DNA from: Lachnospiraceae bacterium
Lineage (GTDB): Bacteria; Bacillota; Clostridia; Lachnospirales; Lachnospiraceae
DNA length: 10,625 bases
Direction: 5' to 3'
NCBI GenBank assembly: GCA_017483425.1
Contig: JAFUWM010000349.1
Span: forward strand, 1 to 10,625
The notes beneath the pieces are model-generated. The model saw only the letters and a program-made list of their open reading frames with translations, ran no database searches and was not told the origin of the DNA. The position numbers were made by a program, and so were the translations under genes. How positions within the stretch are numbered: position 1 is the first letter of the stretch; the number at the start of each line of letters is the position of its first letter. Positions 1-6,352 of this stretch are shown piece by piece.

Positions 1-911
1 AGATATCCTCTGACATACGCATGTCTGTCTCCTTCAAAGTAATTCTCCAGAAAGCTTCTTCTGTCCGCCTCATGAACCTGGGGCAGAAGCATCATGGTCT
101 TCTCAGGGGTATCGGACTCCCCGCTGTTCCTATTTTTAATTGACGTTATCAGTCCTATTATGAATAACAGAGCTGCCGACAGCGCCAGATATGTGACCAT
201 GACCCCGTCCGTGTAGTCATTCGCAAGGTTGCCCTTGTCTATGCTGGAGCTTGAAAACAGATAGGAAAAGACATACATAAGCGATGCGTCACCGCCCATC
301 CCGGTGATGACCAGGGAGATCACATAATATGAAGCCGTATATAATCCCCACATTACAAGGGTCAGAAAGAGCAGCCTTTTCTTATTCATCCTGATCACTA
401 TATCCCTGAATGCCGTGATTATCGACCAGAAAAAGAACATAAGCGTAAGCTCTATCTTTTCATTAAATATCCCTGTGAAAGTCCTGATTATCTTTTTGAC
501 ACTGCGCCTTGCGAATGTCACGACCGCAAGCATCACGATCGCAACAAGCGATAATATCACATAAAAGATGGCGGATCTCCCGGCATCATCCGAAGTTCCG
601 GGACTTATAAGATAAAGGAGCAGGTAGATGAATCCTACGACGATGACATCCAGTATCCTGTCCACAATGACCGTGGCAAAAGCAAATGAAAAGCCGTTTT
701 TCATCTTGCGTCCGACAATGTAGGCCCTCAGCAGATCCCCCAGCCTGAAAGGAACCGCAAGGTTTACGATATAGCCTGCGGCAAGCGCTTCATTAAAAAC
801 AGAAAGCTTCACATCCTCATAAAAGTCCGAAAACTGCTTCTGCCTCAGCGACTTAACCATATGTCCCGCGATGATCAGTATGATTGCTGTTGCAAACAAA
901 AAAAAGCTCAT
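1..911 (-). CDS. Flippase-like membrane protein, lysylphosphatidylglycerol synthase TM family (3' end outside window)
   Basis: The 303 visible residues form a polytopic membrane protein; the frame is still open at base 1. Hydrophobic segments lie near residues 2-16, 42-55, 78-104, 114-133, 155-168, 180-204 and 239-257. A charged, probably cytoplasmic stretch follows from about 258. Family hallmarks are N50 followed by PFRLGDLLRAY (54-64) and DRILD (84-88), typical of the UPF0104/MprF N-terminal flippase-like domain. No MprF-type aminoacyltransferase domain is visible before the edge, and the function of the tail is unknown. Substrate is unknown; relatives handle lipids or lipid-linked sugars. 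The ATG at 911-909 begins 45 nt after the pnp stop, in the pnp frame, with no convincing Shine-Dalgarno, and lies in the 3' arm of the pnp terminator. An in-frame ATG at 932-930 is the alternative. Family assignment is firm; start and role are not. Confidence 0.85.
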   Translation of the reverse strand, partial: MSFFLFATAIILIIAGHMVKSLRQKQFSDFYEDVKLSVFNEALAAGYIVNLAVPFRLGDLLRAYIVGRKMKNGFSFAFATVIVDRILDVIVVGFIYLLLYLISPGTSDDAGRSAIFYVILSLVAIVMLAVVTFARRSVKKIIRTFTGIFNEKIELTLMFFFWSIITAFRDIVIRMNKKRLLFLTLVMWGLYTASYYVISLVITGMGGDASLMYVFSYLFSSSSIDKGNLANDYTDGVMVTYLALSAALLFIIGLITSIKNRNSGESDTPEKTMMLLPQVHEADRRSFLENYFEGDRHAYVRGY

Positions 912-936
912 GGTGCTATGATACCACACCATGAGC
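898..936 (-). terminator. Intrinsic terminator after pnp, overlapping the next gene's start
   Basis: On the minus strand a perfect 10-bp stem (GCTCATGGTG at 936-927 with CACCATGAGC at 915-906) encloses an 11-nt loop and is followed directly by eight T residues (905-898). It begins 20 nt after the pnp stop codon. A run of seven A residues precedes it, so it could also terminate plus-strand transcription. The 3' arm contains the ATG at 911-909 and the T-run encodes residues 3-5 (FFL) of the downstream membrane protein. Confidence 0.85.
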
Positions 937-946
937 CTTTTTTTAA
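911..946 (-). promoter_or_regulatory. Possible extended -10 promoter for a leaderless transcript
   Basis: Inside the terminator the minus strand reads TGG then TATCAT (926-918), an extended -10 element. TTAAAA at 946-941 matches the -35 consensus at four of six positions with a 17-nt spacer. Counting six discriminator bases puts +1 at 911, the A of the ATG of the membrane-protein gene. This would explain the missing ribosome binding site. It is a pattern match only; the TATCAT partly falls in a hairpin loop and could be chance. Confidence 0.3.
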
Positions 947-956
947 GCCAAAGGGC

Positions 957-3047
957 TTATTTTGCATCCTTGATAGAGAAGCTCATGCGTCCCATGCGAT
1001 CCTTGCCAAGACACTTCACCTTGACATGGTCGCCGAGAGTGAGCACATCCTCCACACGGTTTATCCTGTGATCCGCGATCTTTGAGATATGTACCATACC
1101 CTCCTTGCCGGGAGCGAACTCCACGAATGCGCCAAACTCCTTGATGGATACGACGGTTCCCTCATAGAACTGTCCCTCCTCGTAGTCTGACGCGATCATC
1201 TGTACCATCTCGATCGCCCTGTCCATATTCTCCTGATCAGTGCCGCATACCGATACTGCTCCGTCATCCGTGATATCAATCTTGACTCCGGTGCGCGCGA
1301 TGATCTCATTTATCGTCTTGCCGCGCTGTCCTACCACATCACCGATCTTCTCGGGATCGATAGTGATCTGTATGATCTTGGGCGCGTACTTTGAAACCTG
1401 CTTTCTAGGCTCAGCGATAGCGGGAGTCATGATCTCATTCATGATATAGTCCCTTGCTTCGTGACACTGCCTTATAGCCTGCTCCACGATAGGACGTGTA
1501 AGGCCGTGGATCTTGATATCCATCTGGATAGCCGTGATACCCTCATGGGTTCCAGCTACCTTGAAGTCCATATCGCCAAAGAAATCCTCAAGTCCCTGTA
1601 TATCCGTAAGTACGATGAAATCATCATCCGTATCACCTGTCACAAGTCCGCAGGAGATACCTGCCACCTGCTTTTTAAGCGGTACTCCCGCAGCCATGAG
1701 AGCCATGCAGGAAGCACAGACTGAAGCCTGTGATGTGGAGCCGTTTGACTCAAAGGTCTCCGATACCGCACGGATAGCATACGGGAACTCCTCCTCGGAG
1801 GGAAGCATCGGCACAAGCGCTTTCTCTGCAAGCGCGCCGTGTCCTATCTCACGACGGCCGGGACCTCTTGAAACCTTGGTCTCGCCGACGGAATATGACG
1901 GGAAGTTATACTGATGGATGTATCTCTTCTCCGTGATATTATTATCAAGGCCGTCAACCTTCTGCTTCTCTGAGAGCGGTGCCAGCGTCACTATATCGCA
2001 GATCTGGGTCTGTCCTCTTGTAAACATAGCTGAACCGTGAGTCCTCGGGATTATATCGATCTCAGCCGCGAGAGGTCTTATCTGCTTTATCTCCCTGCCG
2101 TCAGGTCTCTTGTGATCCTTAAGGATCATCTTTCTCACGGTCTTTTTCTGATACTGATATACGGCATCCGGCACGAGGGCAAGCCATTCTTCATTATCGG
2201 CAAGAGCCTCAGTGATCTTTGCCTGAACCTCATCCACTGCAGCCTCACGAGCCTGCTTGTCATCATTGAATACTGCCTTCTCCATCTCCTCAGGCGGCAC
2301 AATCTTCTTTATCTCATCAAAAAGCTCCTCAGGTATAGCGCATGATACATAGTCATGCTTCTCCTTGCCTTCCTTAGCCGCTATCTCCTTAAAGAACTCT
2401 ATGACCTTAAGGTTCACGTCATGAGCCATGTATATCGCCTCAAGCATCTTGTCATCCGGTATCTCATTGGCGCCTGCCTCGATCATGATGACCTTCTGCC
2501 CTACTGACGCAACCGTTAACTCGAGATCACCCTCATCCCAGTCTTTCTGTGAAGGATTTACTATGAACTGTCCGTCCTTCATGCCGACCTGCGTCATAGC
2601 GCACGGACCGTCAAAAGGAATATCCGATATCGTAGTTGCAAGCGACGCTCCGAGCATGCCGACAAGCTCAGGCCTGCACTCAGGATCAACTGCCATGACC
2701 ATGCAGTCAAGTGTTATGTCATTTCTGTAATCCTTAGGGAAAAGAGGCCTCATAGGTCTGTCAATGACGCGGCTTGTAAGTACCGCATTCTCCGAAGCCT
2801 TGCCCTCCCTCTTATTGAATCCGCCGGGCATCTTGCCCACCGAATAAAACTTCTCCTCATACTCAACCGAGAGGGGGAAGAAATCTATGCCGTCTCTGGG
2901 TGCCTTTGAAGCTGTTGCCGTGCAGAGCACCGTGGTATCCCCATAGCGCATGAAAGCACAGCCGTTTGCCTGCTTGCCGACCCTCCCTATGTCGATAGAA
3001 AGCGTCTTTCCTGCAAGCTCCATTGTGTAAGTTCTGTAATCTGCCAT
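957..3047 (-). CDS. pnp: Polynucleotide phosphorylase (PNPase)
   Basis: 3'-5' exoribonuclease that degrades RNA phosphorolytically to nucleoside diphosphates in the cytoplasm, working as a trimer. The 696 residues have the full family architecture: first RNase PH-like core (about 10-225, with GGFNKREGKASE at 75-86 and RVIDRPMRPLF at 93-103), a helical linker, second core (about 320-545, with RTHGSAMFTRGQTQ at 335-348, SNGSTSQAS at 434-442 and the catalytic GDMDFK at 491-496), a KH domain (about 555-615, with IGDVVGQRGKTI at 568-579) and an S1 domain (about 622-693). The ATG is preceded by AAGGAGAG at 3060-3053 with good spacing, and the first residues align with the family start. It follows rpsO, as in many bacteria, but an intrinsic terminator separates them, and no clear promoter is visible between terminator and ATG, so expression probably depends on read-through. 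Length is normal and nothing is missing. Confidence 0.98.
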   Translation of the reverse strand: MADYRTYTMELAGKTLSIDIGRVGKQANGCAFMRYGDTTVLCTATASKAPRDGIDFFPLSVEYEEKFYSVGKMPGGFNKREGKASENAVLTSRVIDRPMRPLFPKDYRNDITLDCMVMAVDPECRPELVGMLGASLATTISDIPFDGPCAMTQVGMKDGQFIVNPSQKDWDEGDLELTVASVGQKVIMIEAGANEIPDDKMLEAIYMAHDVNLKVIEFFKEIAAKEGKEKHDYVSCAIPEELFDEIKKIVPPEEMEKAVFNDDKQAREAAVDEVQAKITEALADNEEWLALVPDAVYQYQKKTVRKMILKDHKRPDGREIKQIRPLAAEIDIIPRTHGSAMFTRGQTQICDIVTLAPLSEKQKVDGLDNNITEKRYIHQYNFPSYSVGETKVSRGPGRREIGHGALAEKALVPMLPSEEEFPYAIRAVSETFESNGSTSQASVCASCMALMAAGVPLKKQVAGISCGLVTGDTDDDFIVLTDIQGLEDFFGDMDFKVAGTHEGITAIQMDIKIHGLTRPIVEQAIRQCHEARDYIMNEIMTPAIAEPRKQVSKYAPKIIQITIDPEKIGDVVGQRGKTINEIIARTGVKIDITDDGAVSVCGTDQENMDRAIEMVQMIASDYEEGQFYEGTVVSIKEFGAFVEFAPGKEGMVHISKIADHRINRVEDVLTLGDHVKVKCLGKDRMGRMSFSIKDAK

Positions 3048-3103
3048 TTAGTCTCTCCTTCTGCCGCGGATAGCGGTCTTCTTTCTTTCACTTCTCACAC
3101 ATC
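3048..3103 (-). promoter_or_regulatory. Short pnp leader, purine-rich with a small hairpin
   Basis: Between the rpsO terminator and pnp the transcript has a purine-rich tract (GAAAGAAAGAAG) and a 4-bp stem, CCGC at 3076-3073 with GCGG at 3067-3064, just before the Shine-Dalgarno at 3060-3053. E. coli pnp is autoregulated through its leader, but this sequence has no long RNase III-type duplex. A regulatory role is speculation. Confidence 0.2.
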
Positions 3104-3131
3104 AAAAAGGGGCAGGAAATAAATCCTGCCC
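3104..3131 (-). terminator. Intrinsic terminator between rpsO and pnp
   Basis: An 8-bp perfect stem, GGGCAGGA (3131-3124) with TCCTGCCC (3117-3110), encloses a 6-nt loop and is followed by C and five T residues (3108-3104). It starts 8 nt past the rpsO stop. The short T-run suggests partial termination, which would make much S15 mRNA monocistronic while allowing some read-through into pnp. Confidence 0.85.
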
Positions 3132-3139
3132 TTAATACA

Positions 3140-3406
3140 CTACTTACGGATACCAAGCCTTTCTATGATAGACCTGTATCTTTCGATATCCTTCGCCTTA
3201 AGATAATCAAGAAGTCCTCTTCTCTTACCTACCATCTTCAAAAGCCCGCGCCTTGAATGATGGTCATGCGTATTGAGCTTCAAGTGCTCCGTGAGCTCCC
3301 TGATACGCTCAGTGAGTATCGCGATCTGCACCTCGGGTGAGCCTGTATCCCCGGGCTTTGTCGCATACTTCTCGATGATCTCAGTCTTCTTTTCCTTTGT
3401 AATCAT
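3140..3406 (-). CDS. rpsO: 30S ribosomal protein S15
   Basis: Primary 16S rRNA-binding protein of the small subunit platform, and a component of an intersubunit bridge. The 88-residue product has the usual family length and motifs: GDTGSPEVQIAILTERI near residues 19-35, LNTHDHHSRRGLLKMVGKRRGLLDYL near 43-68, and the C-terminal helix ending RSIIERLGIRK. The ATG at 3406 is chosen because it is preceded by AAGGAGA (about 3419-3413) with a good spacer and gives the canonical N-terminus MITKEKK. A start 17 codons upstream is open but lies in the leader and adds residues foreign to the family. It has its own promoter and long leader upstream and a terminator directly downstream, so it is probably transcribed largely independently of the upstream operon. 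S15 commonly represses its own translation through mRNA leader structures. Confidence 0.98.
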   Translation of the reverse strand: MITKEKKTEIIEKYATKPGDTGSPEVQIAILTERIRELTEHLKLNTHDHHSRRGLLKMVGKRRGLLDYLKAKDIERYRSIIERLGIRK

Positions 3407-3538
3407 ATCTGTCTCCTTTTCCGCAGCGTATAAATACTGCTCTCCTGCACCATACACCTGGCAGACCGTATCGCCTGTACCCTGACAGACCCTGTATAGA
3501 GACTACCCGATCCACTAAGCATAGGTATCTAAAACAAC
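3407..3538 (-). ncRNA. Long rpsO 5' leader, candidate S15 autoregulatory element
   Basis: From the predicted transcription start near 3538 to the rpsO ATG there are about 132 nt, far more than translation needs. Possible short pairings include CTGT/ACAG (3487-3484 with 3477-3474), CTGC/GCAG (3464-3461 with the GCAG at 3448-3445), and GCAG/CTGC around the TATTTATACG stretch just before the Shine-Dalgarno (about 3439-3422). A near-tandem repeat lies in the middle. S15 is known to repress its own mRNA through structurally different leaders in several bacterial groups, so such an element is plausible, but no known leader class was recognised. Confidence 0.45.
3457..3491 (-). repeat. Two direct repeats in the rpsO leader
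   Basis: The 11-mer GGTCTGTCAGG (3491-3481) recurs as GGTCTGCCAGG (3467-3457) with one mismatch and a period of 24 nt. Similarity extends into the flanks (ATAC before, TACAGG or TATGG after), suggesting a degenerate tandem duplication or two similar protein-binding sites in the mRNA. Confidence 0.6.
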
Positions 3539-3544
3539 CTGCAT

Positions 3545-3573
3545 ATACTAACACAGAAACATTCCAAGGTCAA
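3545..3573 (-). promoter_or_regulatory. Housekeeping sigma promoter for rpsO
   Basis: TTGACC (3573-3568) and TAGTAT (3550-3545) are separated by 17 nt, with TG one base upstream of the -10, making an extended -10. The predicted +1 is near 3538. It lies 8 nt beyond the stop of the NlpC/P60 gene and directs transcription into rpsO. Both hexamers match consensus well (five of six each). Confidence 0.8.
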
Positions 3574-3581
3574 ATCACTTG

Positions 3582-4667
3582 TTAAGGCAGTATCCGCCTT
3601 ACCGCATATGGTGTGCGGTAGGTTGCGTTGCTGACTTTTATGCCGGTACGTTTGTTTGAGGCGTTTACTATCTGTCCGTTGCCTATATAGATGCCGACAT
3701 GGTTCACGGTACCGCCCTTGCCGTAGAATACAAGATCACCGGGCTTGGCGTTCGACAGCGATATCTTGGTTCCGACCCTGGCCTGCTCTCTTGAGGTACG
3801 CGGCAATGAGTACCCGTATTTCCTGAATATAGACTGCACATAGCCCGAGCAGTCCGCGCCCTTGGTAAGACTCGTGCCGCCCCATACATAAGGATTTCCG
3901 ATAAACTGCATAGCATAATTTACCAGCGATACCCTGACATCCGACACCCCCTCGCCGTACTGAAGCTCCTTTAAGGTCATTGCCTTGTCAAGCTCCTGTG
4001 ATATGGTCACATATTCGGCGCTTACATAGCCCTCGTCTTCATCGATCTGTATCTTTACCCAAGGATCATCCTCTTCCCCCTCGGTTATATCAAGCTTCTC
4101 CTCTATGGGTACCATCGTGATGATGGCGGAATTAGTATTGGGCTGCTCCCTGACAAAGAGGGTCGTGGTGGTGACCGTAGCCACAAGCCTCATGACCTGC
4201 ATGGCGCGGGTCTTTGCCTCATCTCCCGTAAGCAGGAATTCCGTACTCACATATCCGTCAACCTTGCCGGACTTGATATGAGCCCATGGGCCGTCTATCT
4301 CCTGTATCTCGCAGGCAGCGTTCTTTGTCATCTTGCCTACAAGCTCAGCCTCCTCATCTGCCTCCTTGCGCACATTCAGATGATCCGTAACGTTGGCTAT
4401 ACCGAGATTTGTATACCCCGCGATGACCTCCTCCTTCTGCACATTAAGAGAAGCCTTATATACAGACTCGATATCTCCCGATCCCGCCGTACTCGAGAGC
4501 ACCCTGTCGGCAGACACAGTCTCCATCTTTCCCGTCTCCATCTGCCTCGTAGCCCCCGCTGTATACAGCTCCCCTGTCGTGGCAGCATAAGCAGACACAC
4601 TCCGGAAGACCAATATAAAAAGCACGCTTAAAAGAGCATATTCAATTCTGCCTCTGCATTTTTCCAT
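3582..4667 (-). CDS. Secreted SH3b-SH3b-NlpC/P60 peptidoglycan hydrolase
   Basis: Predicted exported cell-wall endopeptidase, 361 residues. A signal peptide has basic residues at 3-7, a hydrophobic core (10-21) and an AYA cleavage site after about A28. A low-complexity linker follows, then two bacterial SH3 domains (about 83-147 with LNVRKEADEEAELVGKM, and about 158-222 with LFVREQPNTNSAII), which probably bind the wall. The NlpC/P60 domain covers about 242-361, with FIGNPYVWGGTSLTKGADCSG, nucleophile Cys273 and His323 in VNHVGIYIG. The third polar position appears to be Asn335 (IVNAS), where many relatives have His. NlpC/P60 enzymes usually cut between D-glutamyl and the diamino acid in stem peptides. 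It starts 11 nt after the transporter stop; a modest AGGA (4680-4677) overlapping that stop may serve as ribosome binding site. The substrate bond is inferred from the family. Confidence 0.92.
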   Translation of the reverse strand: MEKCRGRIEYALLSVLFILVFRSVSAYAATTGELYTAGATRQMETGKMETVSADRVLSSTAGSGDIESVYKASLNVQKEEVIAGYTNLGIANVTDHLNVRKEADEEAELVGKMTKNAACEIQEIDGPWAHIKSGKVDGYVSTEFLLTGDEAKTRAMQVMRLVATVTTTTLFVREQPNTNSAIITMVPIEEKLDITEGEEDDPWVKIQIDEDEGYVSAEYVTISQELDKAMTLKELQYGEGVSDVRVSLVNYAMQFIGNPYVWGGTSLTKGADCSGYVQSIFRKYGYSLPRTSREQARVGTKISLSNAKPGDLVFYGKGGTVNHVGIYIGNGQIVNASNKRTGIKVSNATYRTPYAVRRILP

Positions 4668-4678
4668 GAATAGAAATC

Positions 4679-6352
4679 CTATGCCCGCAGCGCCGCCTGC
4701 TTCACAGCCATATCCTCCTGCTCGGAATCCCTTATGGCATACGCGATATTCGTCGCGTGATCCGCAACCCTCTCAAGCCCCGAGATTATATCGGAAAAGA
4801 GCATCCCGGCTTCGGGTGTGCATTCATTCTTCTCAAGCCTCTCCACATGCCTGTTCTGAAGCTCGCGCTCTTTCACGTCTATCTTATCTTCAAGCTTCTG
4901 CACAAGAGCTATCTTCTCATCCACATTCCCGTTCCCGGCAAAGCAGTCCATCGCGTACTGCACGGTTTCATTCACCATCCCGAGAAGATCTCCCATCTCC
5001 CGCTGAGCCTCCTTTGAAAAGTTTACATTCCTCTCCATCCTCGTCCTTGCGGCATCCGCTACATTCTCTGCATGATCGCCTATGCGCTCTATATCGTTGG
5101 CTACATGGAAAAGCGCGCCTATCTGCCGTCTGTCGTCTACAGGCAGGTTCATCTGTCCGACCTTGACCAGATAATTTACTATCGCGTGATTCAGGAAGTT
5201 GATATTCTTCTCGACCTCATAGACCTCCTCGATATCCTCCTCATCAAGCGTTATGAGCGCGTTCATTGCCCTGTTTATATTCTCCGAGGCAAGGCTTCCC
5301 ATACGCTCAAGCTCCCTTATGGCATCGACTACGGCGGTAGCGGGTGAAAATACGACATTCTCACCGATAAACTGAAGCGTATACTGTGCCCTGTATCCGA
5401 CCTCCTCGTCCTCTCCGGGCACCGTAAGGTATGAAAGCTTCACAAGCTGCGCCGAGAAAGGCATCAGGATCACGACCTGAAATACCTTGAATATAGTATA
5501 CGCGTTCGCGATCTCCCGCCCGAGATCATTCCCGCTTATAAGCTCCAGCATGGATATGACCTGACTTCCGAAAAACGTCAGTATGACATATATCACGGCA
5601 CTTCCTATCAGATTGAAGTAAAGATGTATGAAAGCCGCCCTTTTAGCGTCCTTTTTACCCTGGAAGCTTGTAAGCAGGGCAGGCGCGCAGCCTCCTATGC
5701 TGCAGCCTAATATCATAAATAGGCAGATATGTATATCCAGAAGTCCTCCCTTGCACAGCAGGAGGATGATCGAAACCATTACGGATGAGCTCTCGATTAT
5801 CGCGGTCAGAAGCGTGGTTACCGCTATCGCAAGCAGCGGGTTTTCCAAGGATCCGAGCACCGCCATCGCGCGGGCATTTTCCTTTACCCCCTCCATTGCT
5901 TCGGATATGGTCGTAAGTCCCGCAAAAATGACTCCGAAGCCCACAAATACCATTGCCCATTTCTTTACTGCGGTATTTTTTGTAAACATTACGGTGAGCA
6001 TACCGCCAAGCAGGAATATAGGCGCGTACTCAGAGAGATTAAAGGATATCAGCTGGGTTGTAACTGTGGCTCCTACAGTGGCGCCGAAGATAACGCCCGC
6101 CGCCTGATACAGATCCATAAGGCCGGAATTGACAAAGGATACGACCATGACGGTACAGGCGCTTGAGGACTGAATGATCGCGGTAAACACCACGCCCACA
6201 AGCAGACCCATGAAACGGTTTGTCGTGATCCTCTCAAGTATGCCTCTGAGCTTGGCGCCTGCGGCATTTTCTATGCTGTCGCTCATGACCTTCATCCCGT
6301 ACAGGAAAAGGCCGAGCCCGCCCATAAGCTGAAGTACGACGGCCGCGCTCAT
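4679..6352 (-). CDS. Na+/phosphate cotransporter family protein with PhoU-like C-terminal domain
   Basis: Integral membrane protein of 557 residues resembling the NptA/YjbB group. The membrane part (about 1-310) has two inverted Na/Pi-cotransporter repeats. The first carries TAIIQSSSA (57-65). The second has TAIIESSSV (183-191), with Glu187 where the usual signature has Gln. The cytoplasmic part (about 335-548) is a helical PhoU-like bundle with the two paired motifs NDIERIGDHAENV (419-431) and LERVADHATNIA (526-537). Relatives move phosphate with sodium, in either direction. The ATG overlaps the ribF stop by 4 nt (ATGA), and AAGGAG at 6363-6358 lies inside ribF, so translation is probably coupled. 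No Pho-box-like sequence was seen, and the operon position suggests constitutive expression. Family is certain; substrate and direction are inferred. Confidence 0.93.
   Translation of the reverse strand: MSAAVVLQLMGGLGLFLYGMKVMSDSIENAAGAKLRGILERITTNRFMGLLVGVVFTAIIQSSSACTVMVVSFVNSGLMDLYQAAGVIFGATVGATVTTQLISFNLSEYAPIFLLGGMLTVMFTKNTAVKKWAMVFVGFGVIFAGLTTISEAMEGVKENARAMAVLGSLENPLLAIAVTTLLTAIIESSSVMVSIILLLCKGGLLDIHICLFMILGCSIGGCAPALLTSFQGKKDAKRAAFIHLYFNLIGSAVIYVILTFFGSQVISMLELISGNDLGREIANAYTIFKVFQVVILMPFSAQLVKLSYLTVPGEDEEVGYRAQYTLQFIGENVVFSPATAVVDAIRELERMGSLASENINRAMNALITLDEEDIEEVYEVEKNINFLNHAIVNYLVKVGQMNLPVDDRRQIGALFHVANDIERIGDHAENVADAARTRMERNVNFSKEAQREMGDLLGMVNETVQYAMDCFAGNGNVDEKIALVQKLEDKIDVKERELQNRHVERLEKNECTPEAGMLFSDIISGLERVADHATNIAYAIRDSEQEDMAVKQAALRA

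Noticed and set aside
861..1085. Plus-strand small ORF spanning the pnp 3' end and terminator
   Set aside because: Antisense to pnp and to the terminator hairpin; no ribosome binding site or family similarity seen.
1513..1914. Plus-strand open frame of 133 codons inside pnp, and other plus-strand frames up to 159 codons across the window
   Set aside because: All overlap conserved minus-strand genes antisense, lack recognisable domains, and are explained by the codon composition of the real genes.
3407..3457. N-terminal extension of S15 by 17 codons to an upstream ATG
   Set aside because: The added residues are not part of S15, while the ATG at 3406 has a strong Shine-Dalgarno and gives the canonical N-terminus.
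3584..3600. Possible terminator at the end of the NlpC/P60 gene (AAGGC/GCCTT stem)
   Set aside because: Only 5 bp, overlaps the stop codon and is followed by AACAAGTG, not a T-run. Upstream transcripts may run into rpsO.
4666..5166. Plus-strand open frame of 166 codons over the Na/Pi transporter C-terminus
   Set aside because: Serine- and proline-rich, low-complexity product on the opposite strand of a clearly conserved gene; no family motif and no reason to prefer it.
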